From NCBI GenBank assembly GCA_945788625.1, contig CALZMQ010000007.1, positions 1-64,000 on the forward strand: a stretch of 64,000 bases of DNA. The letters are read 5' to 3'. The position numbers and the translations under genes were made by a program. How positions within the stretch are numbered: the first letter of the stretch is position 1; each line of letters starts with the position of its first letter. This document shows positions 8,685 through 16,752 of the stretch, in pieces. The notes beneath the pieces are model-generated. The model saw nothing but the letters and a program-made list of their open reading frames with translations, had not been told where the DNA came from and ran no database searches. The stretch comes from an uncultured Woeseiaceae bacterium. Lineage in GTDB: Bacteria > Pseudomonadota > Gammaproteobacteria > Steroidobacterales > Woeseiaceae.

Positions 8685-10064
8685 ATGTCCGATTCCGCTG
8701 TTGCTTTACACCCGAGATACGTCCGCTCCGAGTCGCTCGGTAACGAGATCACCGAGCTGTTCGGCTTCATCACGGCAGCCACCTACGACCTGCTGGTGAA
8801 AATCCGTGAGTTCGACCAGGAAGGCCTGTGGAAACTGGAAGGCGTGTGCTCCTGTGCGCATTGGCTCAACTGGAAGTGCGGCATCGGCATGAACGCCGGC
8901 CGTGAGAAAGTACGGGTAGCGAATGCACTCGGTGAACTGCCGAAGATCAGCGACGCGTTTCGCTCGGGGGAGATCAGCTACTCGAAGGTCAGGGCGATTA
9001 CCCGTGTGGCAACGCCCGACAACGAGAGCTACCTGTTGATGATCGCTCAACACGGTACTGCCCATCATGTAGAGACACTGGTGCGCGGTTATCGTCGTGC
9101 AGAGCAACTGAACGATGCAGAGGTCGCCGCGAAGCAACTTGATCAACTTTCACTGAGCTATCGCTGGGACGAGGACGGCTCATTGCTGTTGAAGGGTCGT
9201 TTCCCGGCCGAGGTCGGTGCGATGTTGTTGAAAGCACTGGAGAGTGCGATCGACAACGAAGCACGAGAAGAAGCCGGAGAGGCTGACGCCACGGAAGAGA
9301 ATTGGGAACCGATCGGCCAACGACGCGCGGATGGCCTGGCGGCCATGGCCGAGACCTATCTCGAGAAAGGCCCGGCCAGATCGTCCTCGGCCGATCGCTA
9401 CCAGGTCGTCCTGCACGTAATAAAGGGGTCGGATCCATTTTTTCAGTCGGAGGATAATGTGGCTCGGCCGCTACCTCTCGAAAAAATGGATCCGACCCCT
9501 TTGTTGGAGGATGGTCCCCGCGTTACCGCGGTAACGTCACGGCGCATCTGCTGCGACACCTCCATCAGCGCGCTCGTCGAGGATGAAAAGGGCGAACCGC
9601 TCTCCATCGGCCGCAAATCCCGCATTATTCCGCCCGCAATGCGGCGTGCCTTGAAGGCGAGAGACAAGATCTGTCGCTTCCCGGGCTGTACGCACCGCTA
9701 TCGCATCGACGGTCACCACATAAAGCACTGGGCTAACGGCGGTGAGACGAGTCTCGACAACCTGGTGCAGCTGTGTCGTTTCCACCATACGCTCGTGCAC
9801 GAAGGCGGCTTCAGTTGTGAGAAAGACGAAGGCGGAAACGTCATCTTCCGGAACCCGATAGGTCACAAGATCGATACGTCGGGGCACGCGTTGCCGCTAC
9901 TGACAGATGACATCGTCACAAACGCCAAAGAGATACTCGAAGACCGCCACATCGACTCACAGACCTGCATCACGAAGTGGCGCGGCGAGAAGATGGACAA
10001 AGACCTGGCCGTCGGCAATCTGTGGGCGCTGAGAGACCGGCAGAACACCGACCACATACATTGA
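8685..10064 (+). CDS. DUF222/HNH endonuclease-domain protein carrying an in-frame palindromic insertion
   Basis: The 459-residue protein has an N-terminal DUF222-type helical region (about 20-200) and a C-terminal HNH nuclease motif (about 330-372: CRFPGCTHRYRIDGHHIKHW, then N-L-V-Q-L-C-R-F-H-H). Such proteins are common multicopy genes of unknown role, some intron- or element-associated. Residues about 246-273 are encoded by an 81-base element with 23-base inverted arms that keeps the frame open. A LexA box precedes the gene, suggesting DNA-damage induction. Start ATG at 8685; convergent with the next gene, 11 bases away. Confidence 0.85.
   Translation: MSDSAVALHPRYVRSESLGNEITELFGFITAATYDLLVKIREFDQEGLWKLEGVCSCAHWLNWKCGIGMNAGREKVRVANALGELPKISDAFRSGEISYSKVRAITRVATPDNESYLLMIAQHGTAHHVETLVRGYRRAEQLNDAEVAAKQLDQLSLSYRWDEDGSLLLKGRFPAEVGAMLLKALESAIDNEAREEAGEADATEENWEPIGQRRADGLAAMAETYLEKGPARSSSADRYQVVLHVIKGSDPFFQSEDNVARPLPLEKMDPTPLLEDGPRVTAVTSRRICCDTSISALVEDEKGEPLSIGRKSRIIPPAMRRALKARDKICRFPGCTHRYRIDGHHIKHWANGGETSLDNLVQLCRFHHTLVHEGGFSCEKDEGGNVIFRNPIGHKIDTSGHALPLLTDDIVTNAKEILEDRHIDSQTCITKWRGEKMDKDLAVGNLWALRDRQNTDHIH
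9422..9502. repeat. Palindromic REP-like element inserted in the HNH gene
   Basis: Perfect 23-base inverted arms at 9422-9444 and 9480-9502 (starting AAAGGGGTCGGATCCA) enclose a 35-base loop. The total of 81 bases is exactly 27 codons, so the host gene frame is kept. Short palindromes of this shape are typical of REP/RAYT-type dispersed elements in Gammaproteobacteria; no RAYT transposase gene lies in the window. Family assignment is inferred. Confidence 0.8.
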
Positions 10065-10075
10065 TCTGCAACGCG

Positions 10076-10396
10076 CTACTTCTGGCTCAGCGCGTAACTT
10101 TCATCTAGCCATTTTTGCCACAGGCTCTTGGGTAGCGGCTTCTCCGATGAGAATCTCGCTGTCACCCAGACACCAGATCCGGCCTGGTAATCTTCGGGCG
10201 CTTTCTCGGCCAGATTTTCCGCCTGCGCCCTGGATTCCTTGAGTTTGAACATCGCCTTGTAGCGCCCGCCCTGTTCGCCGATAAAAAGAAAAGCCTTTCC
10301 ACCGGTTTTGAACGAGCTTTGCGTGCACGACGTCCCTTCATCCACGTTCGGATACTGGCTTGCCTTCAAGCGAATTGCTTCGGTTGGATCGTTCAT
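10076..10396 (-). CDS. MmcQ/YjbR-like family protein
   Basis: A 106-residue soluble protein resembling the MmcQ/YjbR fold (CyaY-like): KAFLFIG, then YKAMFKL, then the conserved C-terminal pattern GVWVTARF...LPKSLWQKWLDESYAL. The family is widespread and its biochemical role is poorly defined; some members are annotated as DNA-binding without strong proof. Its start overlaps the stop of the small membrane-protein gene upstream by 4 bases (10393-10396), so it is in a three-gene minus-strand unit with that gene and the broken methyltransferase. Confidence 0.65.
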   Translation of the reverse strand: MNDPTEAIRLKASQYPNVDEGTSCTQSSFKTGGKAFLFIGEQGGRYKAMFKLKESRAQAENLAEKAPEDYQAGSGVWVTARFSSEKPLPKSLWQKWLDESYALSQK

Positions 10397-10584
10397 GCTG
10401 CGCTTTCCTTAAAATACCGGTACAGCAAGAACAGCCCGATCAGCGTCAGGACGCCAGTGGCTACAAGCCGCCACGAGGTAACGCCCGCACCGACCATGTT
10501 CCAGGCATTGAGGCCGGCGGACCCCAAACAGAGCCAACCCGCCACCAGATCCACGACTGACCGTGTCTTTTCGACCTTCGTCAT
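10393..10584 (-). CDS. Small two-helix membrane protein, unknown function
   Basis: A 63-residue protein with two clear hydrophobic segments (VVDLVAGWLCLGSAGLNAW and WRLVATGVLTLIGLFLLYRY) and a short charged N-terminus. I do not recognise the family. ATGA-type overlaps with the genes on both sides (10393-10396 and 10581-10584) support it as a real, translationally coupled gene. Confidence 0.6.
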   Translation of the reverse strand: MTKVEKTRSVVDLVAGWLCLGSAGLNAWNMVGAGVTSWRLVATGVLTLIGLFLLYRYFKESAA

Positions 10585-11350
10585 CGGTTGTGCTCCGCAA
10601 CTATCGCGAAAACGCGATGGGGTACGGCGAGAACGCTCGACGGGAATCGGGCGGAAAGTAACTCCGCATGGTCCCCATCAAACCTGCGGGCTGCATCTTC
10701 GTCCAGGGCAGCAACGCCCACACTCGCCCGAATTCGGCCTCTCCATGCCTCAGGCGTGTAGGGCACATCCATGTCGTAGGAAAACGACTGAATATCCCGG
10801 AAACCCGCCTCACCTAAACCCGGAAACCACTGCGGATGCATTCCAATACCGCCATCGAAATGCCAGTCAGAGTTGTACTGCATTATCAACTCTTCCGTAG
10901 CTTCGACAACGTTCCCCGCCAGTGGCAGCCAATCAAAGTGAGCGATGACAAGTTTGCCGCCAGGTCTGAGCAAGCGAATTACCTCGGCGGTTGCACGAGG
11001 TCGATCGAACCAGTGCCAGCACTGACCTGCTGTTACGACATCGGCACTCCCGCCATCTATGCCGGTCGATTCAGCCGTCGCCTCCACGTAGCGGATGCTG
11101 ACATTGCTCTTGCGATCCAGCACCATGGCCTGACCGATCATTCGAGGATCAGGGTCAACACCGATCACTGTGCAGCCCTTAGCGCAAAGCCACGCGCGAG
11201 CGTTCCGGTTCCGGTCCCGACGTCGATTAGAGTCTGACCCGGAAGACCAACATTGAACTCGGCAAGTCGATCGAAAACAGACTCCGGGAACCCGGCCCGA
11301 TAATTGCCGTAGTCCGCCGCTGCCTTGCCAAATTCAGTTCCCGATACCAT
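10581..11350 (-). pseudogene. Class I SAM-dependent methyltransferase split by a one-base frameshift
   Basis: The N-terminal frame (ATG 11350, MVSGTEFGKAAADYGNYR) carries the SAM-binding motif LIDVGTGTGTLARGF and stops at 11165. The rest continues in another frame from 11168 (VIGVDPDPRMIGQAM, then WHWFDRP and LRPGGKLVIAHFDW) and ends at 10581. Joining them restores a normal methyltransferase of about 256 residues. The break falls at a GGG run near 11176 and looks like loss of one G. The second half could start at a GTG overlapping the TGA (GTGA), so coupled expression of two pieces is possible. Sequencing error, true pseudogene and programmed frameshift cannot be told apart here. Confidence 0.75.
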
Positions 11351-11439
11351 CAAGATGCGCCATTCCGGTTCAAAGCCAATAGTCGCATATTCGGGCAGCG
11401 TGTGAATATTCGCCTTCGGCGTGTCTTCGCCACGATCAC

Positions 11440-12177
11440 CTAATCACTCCTACGATCGAACAACATCGCATAAGCGATTAGTAGTATGGCCAACAGGGAC
11501 AAAGTTATCGCTGCACCTGCGACTTCCGGTGTTTCAGTCTGCTTGCTGAAAATCCCGAATGCAGCCCACGCGATCACCGCCAAAAACACTGTGTTTCGCG
11601 TTCGACCTATTACGATTGCTCCTATCGCACCAACGATGGCAAGTTTCAACCACGTCCATTGAACGGCACTCAAACCTGAATCGTTCAGACTCCATGCTGT
11701 TTGCAGGACGCTGATATTTGCGATGGTTGCTACCGCTATCCATCCGGTGTAGAGGCTAAACGGAATCTTTATCAGCAGGCTGGTTTGCGAATCGATCGAT
11801 CGAAATATCTGAATGAGCGTGACCAATATCCCCAGCATCAACAGCAAGGTTATGACCAGGAATCCGTAATGCCACGCAAATATCCAAAGGGCATTTGCAA
11901 GGCAATTCAATCTGAACCAGATTCCAATACCGGCAATAGCAGCGCTGTTTCGCTGAGCTGGAAGGGCCTGATAGACAACGAACGCCGCCAGGCTCAGATA
12001 GATCAGCCCCCAGATCGCGAAAGTAAAACCATCTGGGGTAAACAACGATGGGTACTTCGCCGAAACCTCGCCCGTTGTCAGCCCGTTGATCGGAATAGCA
12101 TTGGCCATTCCATTGACTACGACTACCGCCAGGAAAAGGCCAATATTTCCGCCCCAATCCCGGATGTCTCTGGCCAT
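11440..12177 (-). CDS. Multi-spanning membrane protein, tryptophan-rich sensory protein (TspO-related) type
   Basis: A 245-residue protein with about seven hydrophobic helices and many aromatic residues (FTFAIWGLIYLSLAAFVVY; WIFAWHYGF; YTGWIAVATIANIS). The composition and the FAIWGLIYL signature resemble proteins annotated as tryptophan-rich sensory or TspO/MBR-related, though it is longer than classical five-helix TspO. Start ATG at 12177 is chosen for its GAGGTGA ribosome-binding site; an upstream in-frame extension lacks support. The ligand is unknown, and the family name is tentative. Confidence 0.55.
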   Translation of the reverse strand: MARDIRDWGGNIGLFLAVVVVNGMANAIPINGLTTGEVSAKYPSLFTPDGFTFAIWGLIYLSLAAFVVYQALPAQRNSAAIAGIGIWFRLNCLANALWIFAWHYGFLVITLLLMLGILVTLIQIFRSIDSQTSLLIKIPFSLYTGWIAVATIANISVLQTAWSLNDSGLSAVQWTWLKLAIVGAIGAIVIGRTRNTVFLAVIAWAAFGIFSKQTETPEVAGAAITLSLLAILLIAYAMLFDRRSD

Positions 12178-12263
12178 GTCGGTCACCTCAGCTCCAGTGC
12201 TAATTCTTTCGACATTCGTATGCCCGATTAGAGAAGCGGGCATTGTTCGGCACAACGGCAGGC

Positions 12264-12848
12264 CTAGGGCAGTTGCACCATCACCTCTGACAAACCCTTG
12301 CGGGACTGCGTCGGCGTCAACTTCGGGTAGCCGTACCAGACCAGGCCAACGACGAATTCCCGCTCCCCATCAATACCGAGGATGTCCAGGAATCTCGCGT
12401 CACGGGCAATATCGCCCGTCGTCCATTTCGAACCCACGCCGGCCTTCCAGAGGTAGAGCATGAAATTCTGTGTCGCGGCACAACACGCGGCGTAGTCTTC
12501 CCGCGCCAGCAACTCGTCATCCGAATGCCTGCATGTCACGACGACCCAGCCCGGTTTCGCCGACCAGCTTTCGCGTTTGAACTCCCCCGCCCTTTCTCCT
12601 TTCTTTGCGGCGACGATTTCGCGGCACAAATCGAGCGCCTGCGTCAATGTATTCTCGCCCAGGAGGTAGAAGCGCCAGGGTTCGGTCACGTGATGATTGG
12701 GGGCCCACGTCGCCGCCTCGATCGCCTCGTGGACCAGCTCGTCTGGCACCGGCGTCTGCAAAAAGAGCTCGATCGTCCGCCTGCCACGCAGTACCTCGGC
12801 GAACTCGCGAAGCTCTTTCGTTTCGTAGCTGGGCACGGTTTTCTTCAT
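12264..12848 (-). CDS. Nitroreductase family protein (FMN-dependent)
   Basis: The 194-residue protein shows nitroreductase-fold features: RRTIELFLQTPVPDELV near the N-terminus (FMN phosphate arginines), EAATWAPNHHVTEPWRF, then the central FMLYLWKAGVGSKW helix and a C-terminal GLVWYGYPK. These flavoproteins use NAD(P)H to reduce nitro compounds, quinones or enoates; the substrate is not predictable. The start ATG at 12848 shares one base with the stop of the thiolase gene (TGATG), so the two are coupled. Confidence 0.8.
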   Translation of the reverse strand: MKKTVPSYETKELREFAEVLRGRRTIELFLQTPVPDELVHEAIEAATWAPNHHVTEPWRFYLLGENTLTQALDLCREIVAAKKGERAGEFKRESWSAKPGWVVVTCRHSDDELLAREDYAACCAATQNFMLYLWKAGVGSKWTTGDIARDARFLDILGIDGEREFVVGLVWYGYPKLTPTQSRKGLSEVMVQLP

Positions 12849-14053
12849 CAAACGCGCTCTATGATCATGGCAATACCCTGACCTACGCCGATGCACATCG
12901 TGCACAGCGCGTATTTTCCGTTTGTGCGGCGCAACTGGTACGTAGCCGTTGTCACCAGCCTTGCGCCGGACATACCGAGCGGATGCCCGAGCGCTATTGC
13001 ACCGCCGTTCGGATTGACATGCCCGGCATCGTCTGCGACGCCGAGCTGTCGCAAGGTCGCGAGCCCCTGGGCGGCAAACGCTTCGTTGAGTTCGATGACA
13101 TCCATCTGCTCGATAGTCAGGCCGCACTGCTCAAGCACCTTCTGCGACGCTGGCGCAGGGCCGATGCCCATTATCCGGGGCTCCACACCCGCCACCGCCC
13201 AGCCGAGGATGCGCGCGAGCGGCTGCAGCCGCTGCGCTGCCGCAGCCGATTCCGAGGCGATCAACAAGGCACAGGCACCGTCGTTGATTCCGGACGCGTT
13301 GCCGGCAGTGATCGTGCCGTCCTTCCTGACGATGGGCCGGAGCCTGGCAAGCCCTTCGATCGTCGAGCCCGCCCGTGGATGTTCGTCCTTGTCGACGACG
13401 AGCGGATCAGCACGACGCTGCGGGACAATCACCGGAATCAGTTCATCGTCGAATTTGCCGGATGCGATCGCCGCTTCGGCACGCAGCTGGCTGCGCAGTG
13501 CGAACTGGTCCTGGTCCTCCCGCGATACCAGGAATCCGTCCGCGACGTTCTCCGCGGTCTCGGCCATGGAATCGACGCCATATTGCTGTTCGAGTTTCTT
13601 GTTGACGAATCGCCAGCCAAGCGTCGTGTCGTAAAGCTCCGCGTTCCTGCCGAACGCGCTTGTCTGTTTGGCCATGACGAATGGCGCACGCGACATCGAC
13701 TCGACGCCGCCGGCAATGGCCAGCTCGACCGCACCCGTGCGAATGCTGTCCGAGACGTTGCCGATTGCGTTCATCCCGGAACCGCAGAGTCGATTCACGG
13801 TGACGCCGGGTACCGTGACCGGCAGGCCGGCCAGCAACAGTGCCATACGGGCGACGTTGCGATTGTCCTCGCCGGCCTGGTTTGCGCAGCCGAATGCCAG
13901 GTCCTCGACCGCGACCGGCGCGAGGTTTTCGTTTCGTTCCAGCAACGCGGCGATGGGCAATGCAGCGAGATCGTCGGTGCGAACGGACGACAGGCAACCG
14001 CCATAACGGCCAATGGGCGTGCGCACGGCGTCGCAAATGAACGCGTCCGGCAT
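12848..14053 (-). CDS. Thiolase (acetyl-CoA acyltransferase), beta-ketoadipyl-CoA thiolase-like
   Basis: The 401-residue degradative thiolase has the acyl-binding cysteine in NRLCGSGMNA (about C90), the active-site histidine in GGAIALGHPLGMSGAR (about H357) and the second catalytic cysteine in CTMCIGVGQG (about C387). The N-terminal RTPIGRYGGCLSSVRTDDLA resembles PcaF/PaaJ-type beta-ketoadipyl-CoA thiolases, but no other aromatic-degradation genes are nearby, so general fatty-acid thiolysis is equally possible. Followed by the nitroreductase gene with a one-base overlap. Confidence 0.88.
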   Translation of the reverse strand: MPDAFICDAVRTPIGRYGGCLSSVRTDDLAALPIAALLERNENLAPVAVEDLAFGCANQAGEDNRNVARMALLLAGLPVTVPGVTVNRLCGSGMNAIGNVSDSIRTGAVELAIAGGVESMSRAPFVMAKQTSAFGRNAELYDTTLGWRFVNKKLEQQYGVDSMAETAENVADGFLVSREDQDQFALRSQLRAEAAIASGKFDDELIPVIVPQRRADPLVVDKDEHPRAGSTIEGLARLRPIVRKDGTITAGNASGINDGACALLIASESAAAAQRLQPLARILGWAVAGVEPRIMGIGPAPASQKVLEQCGLTIEQMDVIELNEAFAAQGLATLRQLGVADDAGHVNPNGGAIALGHPLGMSGARLVTTATYQLRRTNGKYALCTMCIGVGQGIAMIIERV

Positions 14054-14060
14054 GACCAGT

Positions 14061-14609
14061 CTACTTCAGACCCACGGTCATGCGGCGCACGATGTCGTTC
14101 TTGGCGATGAAGTGATTGTAGATGGCACCGATCACGTGAACGACGAGCAGCACGGCGATGATCTTCCACGCGAACTCGTGAATCTCCTCCCAGAATTCGT
14201 GGTTATCGTGATTCTCCTCGACCGGCAGCGGCACGGAGAACAGTCCGAAGAAAGGTAATGCCCTGCCGCCCGTTGCAACGACCATGCCGCCGGCGATGAG
14301 CTGCAGGAACACCACGACGTACAGCCCCCAATGCACGACGGAGGCACTCAACCGCTGCCACGCGGGCAAGCCGTCCGGATGTGCGGGCACCTCGTTCATG
14401 AAACGCCAGACGATTCTCACGGTCATCAGTACGAACACGGCCAGCGCAGTCGATCCATGAATGAATCGAATTTCCGTTTTCTCGGGGCCGCGTTCGAGAC
14501 CGGATTGCTGGATGCCGAGATAAATCAGCACGAAAATGCCGATCGCAATCAGCCAGTGCAGTGTTTTCGCGAGCGAGCCGAATTCGGCCGCCGTGTTACG
14601 CAACGCCAT
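14061..14609 (-). CDS. Cytochrome b561 family membrane protein
   Basis: A 182-residue four-helix diheme membrane protein. Likely heme-ligand histidines are in LAKTLHWLIAIG, RFIHGSTAL, VVHWGLYVVV and VHVIGAIYNHF, placed as in bacterial b561/superoxide-oxidase-like proteins that pass electrons to or from quinone. The start at 14609 is chosen for its strong AAGGAGCG ribosome-binding site. It overlaps the upstream transporter stop by 14 bases. Confidence 0.85.
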   Translation of the reverse strand: MALRNTAAEFGSLAKTLHWLIAIGIFVLIYLGIQQSGLERGPEKTEIRFIHGSTALAVFVLMTVRIVWRFMNEVPAHPDGLPAWQRLSASVVHWGLYVVVFLQLIAGGMVVATGGRALPFFGLFSVPLPVEENHDNHEFWEEIHEFAWKIIAVLLVVHVIGAIYNHFIAKNDIVRRMTVGLK

Positions 14610-15927
14610 GCGACGCTCCTTCCTGTGAGAGTTGATTGTCAATGCCGGGATGTTCGGCCCGTGCGCGATAGCTGCGGCCGAGCCAGATTGCGATTAGCGT
14701 CCAGGCGATGGCAACCCCGCCGATCACGAGGGCGATTCCCGCGAGGCCGAGTCCCAGCTTGTCTGCCAGTAGCGTGAACAGCCAGGCAGTCAGCACGTCG
14801 CCACCGCGATACACAGCCACGTCAATTATTGGCTTTGCCTTGAAGCGTGTTTCTCGGTTCAGCACCGTGAACAGCATCTCGCGGCTGGGGCGCGTGATCG
14901 CATAGTTGCCCACACGGCGAGTGATGTGAAATATCGCCAGCACGATCAGCACGGGCGCGGCGACCAGCGCAAGTATCCCGACCGCGATCAATGATGGCAC
15001 CATTGCCAGCGCCGTCGGCATGCCCAGCCTGATCACGATGCGGCTGGTGACCAGGGCCGCGGTTATCAGCGTCAACACGTTGGTGGAAATCTCGATCCAG
15101 GACCAGATCTTTGCGCGAAACTCCAGCGAATACTCTCGCGTCAGATCCTGCAACTCGAAATACACGAACGTGTTGATGGTGACGTAAAACAGGATAAAAG
15201 CGGCAATACCGAGCAGGTATCGGTCCGTAAACAGGATCGAAAACCCGGAGAACGGGTTTGTACCGAGTACCAGTCGTGCACCCTGCTCCGATTGCGCGGC
15301 CGGGTCCCGGCCTTGTGCATCGTTCAAGCGCCGCAACACCGGAATGACGATAACAGGCACGATGAGCAGCGACGCCGATAACAATAGCAGGCCGTCTGCA
15401 CCCAGCTCGTCGACCAGCGACGCGGTCAGCGATGGTCCCAGGATTGCGCCGACCGTCGTGCCCGCGGCAATAAAGCCGAAAACCCGCCGCGCCTGAGACT
15501 TACTGTATATGTCGGTCATGAAACTCCAGAACACCGACAGGTTGAACAGGCTGAAGACGCTGACCCAGACGTAGAAGCCCTTGTTGGCCAGCACCGGATC
15601 GGCCAACAGTGAACGGATGACGTAGAGCGCAACGAACGTCAGTGAGAAGAAGACGTAAATGCCGGGCACCATAACGCGGAACCGGATGTAGGTGAGCGCC
15701 GAACCGTACAGCGCCACGGCAAACAGGCTGAAACCGAAATTGATCGTCCACGTAACGGCCAGACCGACATTGCCCCAGTCGGCTGGCATCGAGTCGCGCA
15801 CGGGCTTCAAAAGCGAATATGAGGTCATCAGGACGAGGACGAGCGCGAACGACAGCAATACGGCCGCCAGCTCACCACGTTCGATTTTAACCAGTGACCG
15901 TAACACCCCGGCGATCGCTTTCTGCAT
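14596..15927 (-). CDS. NTP/NDP exchange transporter-like MFS protein
   Basis: A 443-residue, roughly 12-helix protein. The first helix region LLKPVRDSMP and the block FWSFMTDIYSKSQARRVFGF followed by AAGTTVGAILGP resemble the ATP/ADP (Tlc/NTT, COG3202) antiporter family. Obligate intracellular bacteria use true NTT proteins to import ATP; free-living members have undefined substrates. In a window rich in nucleotide genes this is noteworthy but does not prove nucleotide transport. It ends inside the start of the cytochrome b561 gene. Confidence 0.7.
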   Translation of the reverse strand: MQKAIAGVLRSLVKIERGELAAVLLSFALVLVLMTSYSLLKPVRDSMPADWGNVGLAVTWTINFGFSLFAVALYGSALTYIRFRVMVPGIYVFFSLTFVALYVIRSLLADPVLANKGFYVWVSVFSLFNLSVFWSFMTDIYSKSQARRVFGFIAAGTTVGAILGPSLTASLVDELGADGLLLLSASLLIVPVIVIPVLRRLNDAQGRDPAAQSEQGARLVLGTNPFSGFSILFTDRYLLGIAAFILFYVTINTFVYFELQDLTREYSLEFRAKIWSWIEISTNVLTLITAALVTSRIVIRLGMPTALAMVPSLIAVGILALVAAPVLIVLAIFHITRRVGNYAITRPSREMLFTVLNRETRFKAKPIIDVAVYRGGDVLTAWLFTLLADKLGLGLAGIALVIGGVAIAWTLIAIWLGRSYRARAEHPGIDNQLSQEGASHGVA

Positions 15928-15999
15928 TGGGGTCTCCGCGCCCGAAATTGAGCACGAAGCCTACCATTAGCCGGTGCGGTTCTGCACGGGATAGGAGGG

Positions 16000-16695
16000 T
16001 TATTCCGCCTCCGCCACCTCGCGCGCCGCAGCCAGCAGTTGGTCCGTTGGTATGCGGACTTTGTAGTTCGCATTCGCCGCGGCGAACGTGATGATGCCGT
16101 CGCGATTGACCGCGAACACGGCAGGTACGGGCAGCACGCCATGACGAGCCATCGAGGAATCTTCGATGTCGTCACCCTTGTCGTGGCGGCGCTGCATCGT
16201 GCGGTCCGATGCCCGGAACGCGATTCCCAGCGCGATCGCAGCCTGCGCGTCTGCGTCCGACAGGATCGTGTAATTCAACCCGTCGATATAGCCCTGCGTC
16301 TGCCCACTGAGGCTCGAGTACAGGAGTTCCGGACGGTCGCCGCTCAGGAACAGTACGTCGACACCCATCTCGCTGATCTCGGGTATCGCATGCCGCAGCT
16401 CGGAGAGGTGCATGTTACAGAACGGGCACCAGCCACCGCGGAACGAGATCAGCACGACGGGGCGCTCCAACGTCCTCGGATCGAATTCGAATCGTTCGTC
16501 ATCGATGGTCCGGACCGTGAAACGCGGTGCGGAATCGCCGACCGCGAGCGGTTGAATTTCGTCGGCGGTCGCCGCGAAGGGCACGTCTGCATGGCCATAC
16601 TGAAGCGACGTGCTGCAGACGAGGCTGAGCGTCAACGCGGTGGCGAGAGTGCCGAGTATTAACGAACGTGCGTAAGGGCGTATGTCGGGGGTCAT
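16000..16695 (-). CDS. Exported AhpC/TSA-type thioredoxin-fold peroxiredoxin-like protein
   Basis: A 231-residue protein with an N-terminal signal/anchor helix (LILGTLATALTLSLVCS). Its thioredoxin-like domain carries a CxxC motif in SFRGGWCPFCNMHLSEL, followed by LFLSGDRPELL and a C-terminal DQLLAAAREV helix. The CPFC motif and AhpC-like layout suggest thiol-disulfide or peroxide reduction in the periplasm. Start ATG at 16695; a GTG lies one codon upstream. It stands alone between the transporter and the MacAB-like cluster. Confidence 0.75.
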   Translation of the reverse strand: MTPDIRPYARSLILGTLATALTLSLVCSTSLQYGHADVPFAATADEIQPLAVGDSAPRFTVRTIDDERFEFDPRTLERPVVLISFRGGWCPFCNMHLSELRHAIPEISEMGVDVLFLSGDRPELLYSSLSGQTQGYIDGLNYTILSDADAQAAIALGIAFRASDRTMQRRHDKGDDIEDSSMARHGVLPVPAVFAVNRDGIITFAAANANYKVRIPTDQLLAAAREVAEAE

Positions 16696-16752
16696 CACCT
16701 AAACTCCGATGGATTTCGGTATTGGACCCCGACAGCCGGCCAATTATTTCAT

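Noticed and set aside
8685..10064. HNH endonuclease gene as part of a prophage or intein.
   Set aside because: No phage structural, integrase or terminase genes flank it and no splicing motifs are present.
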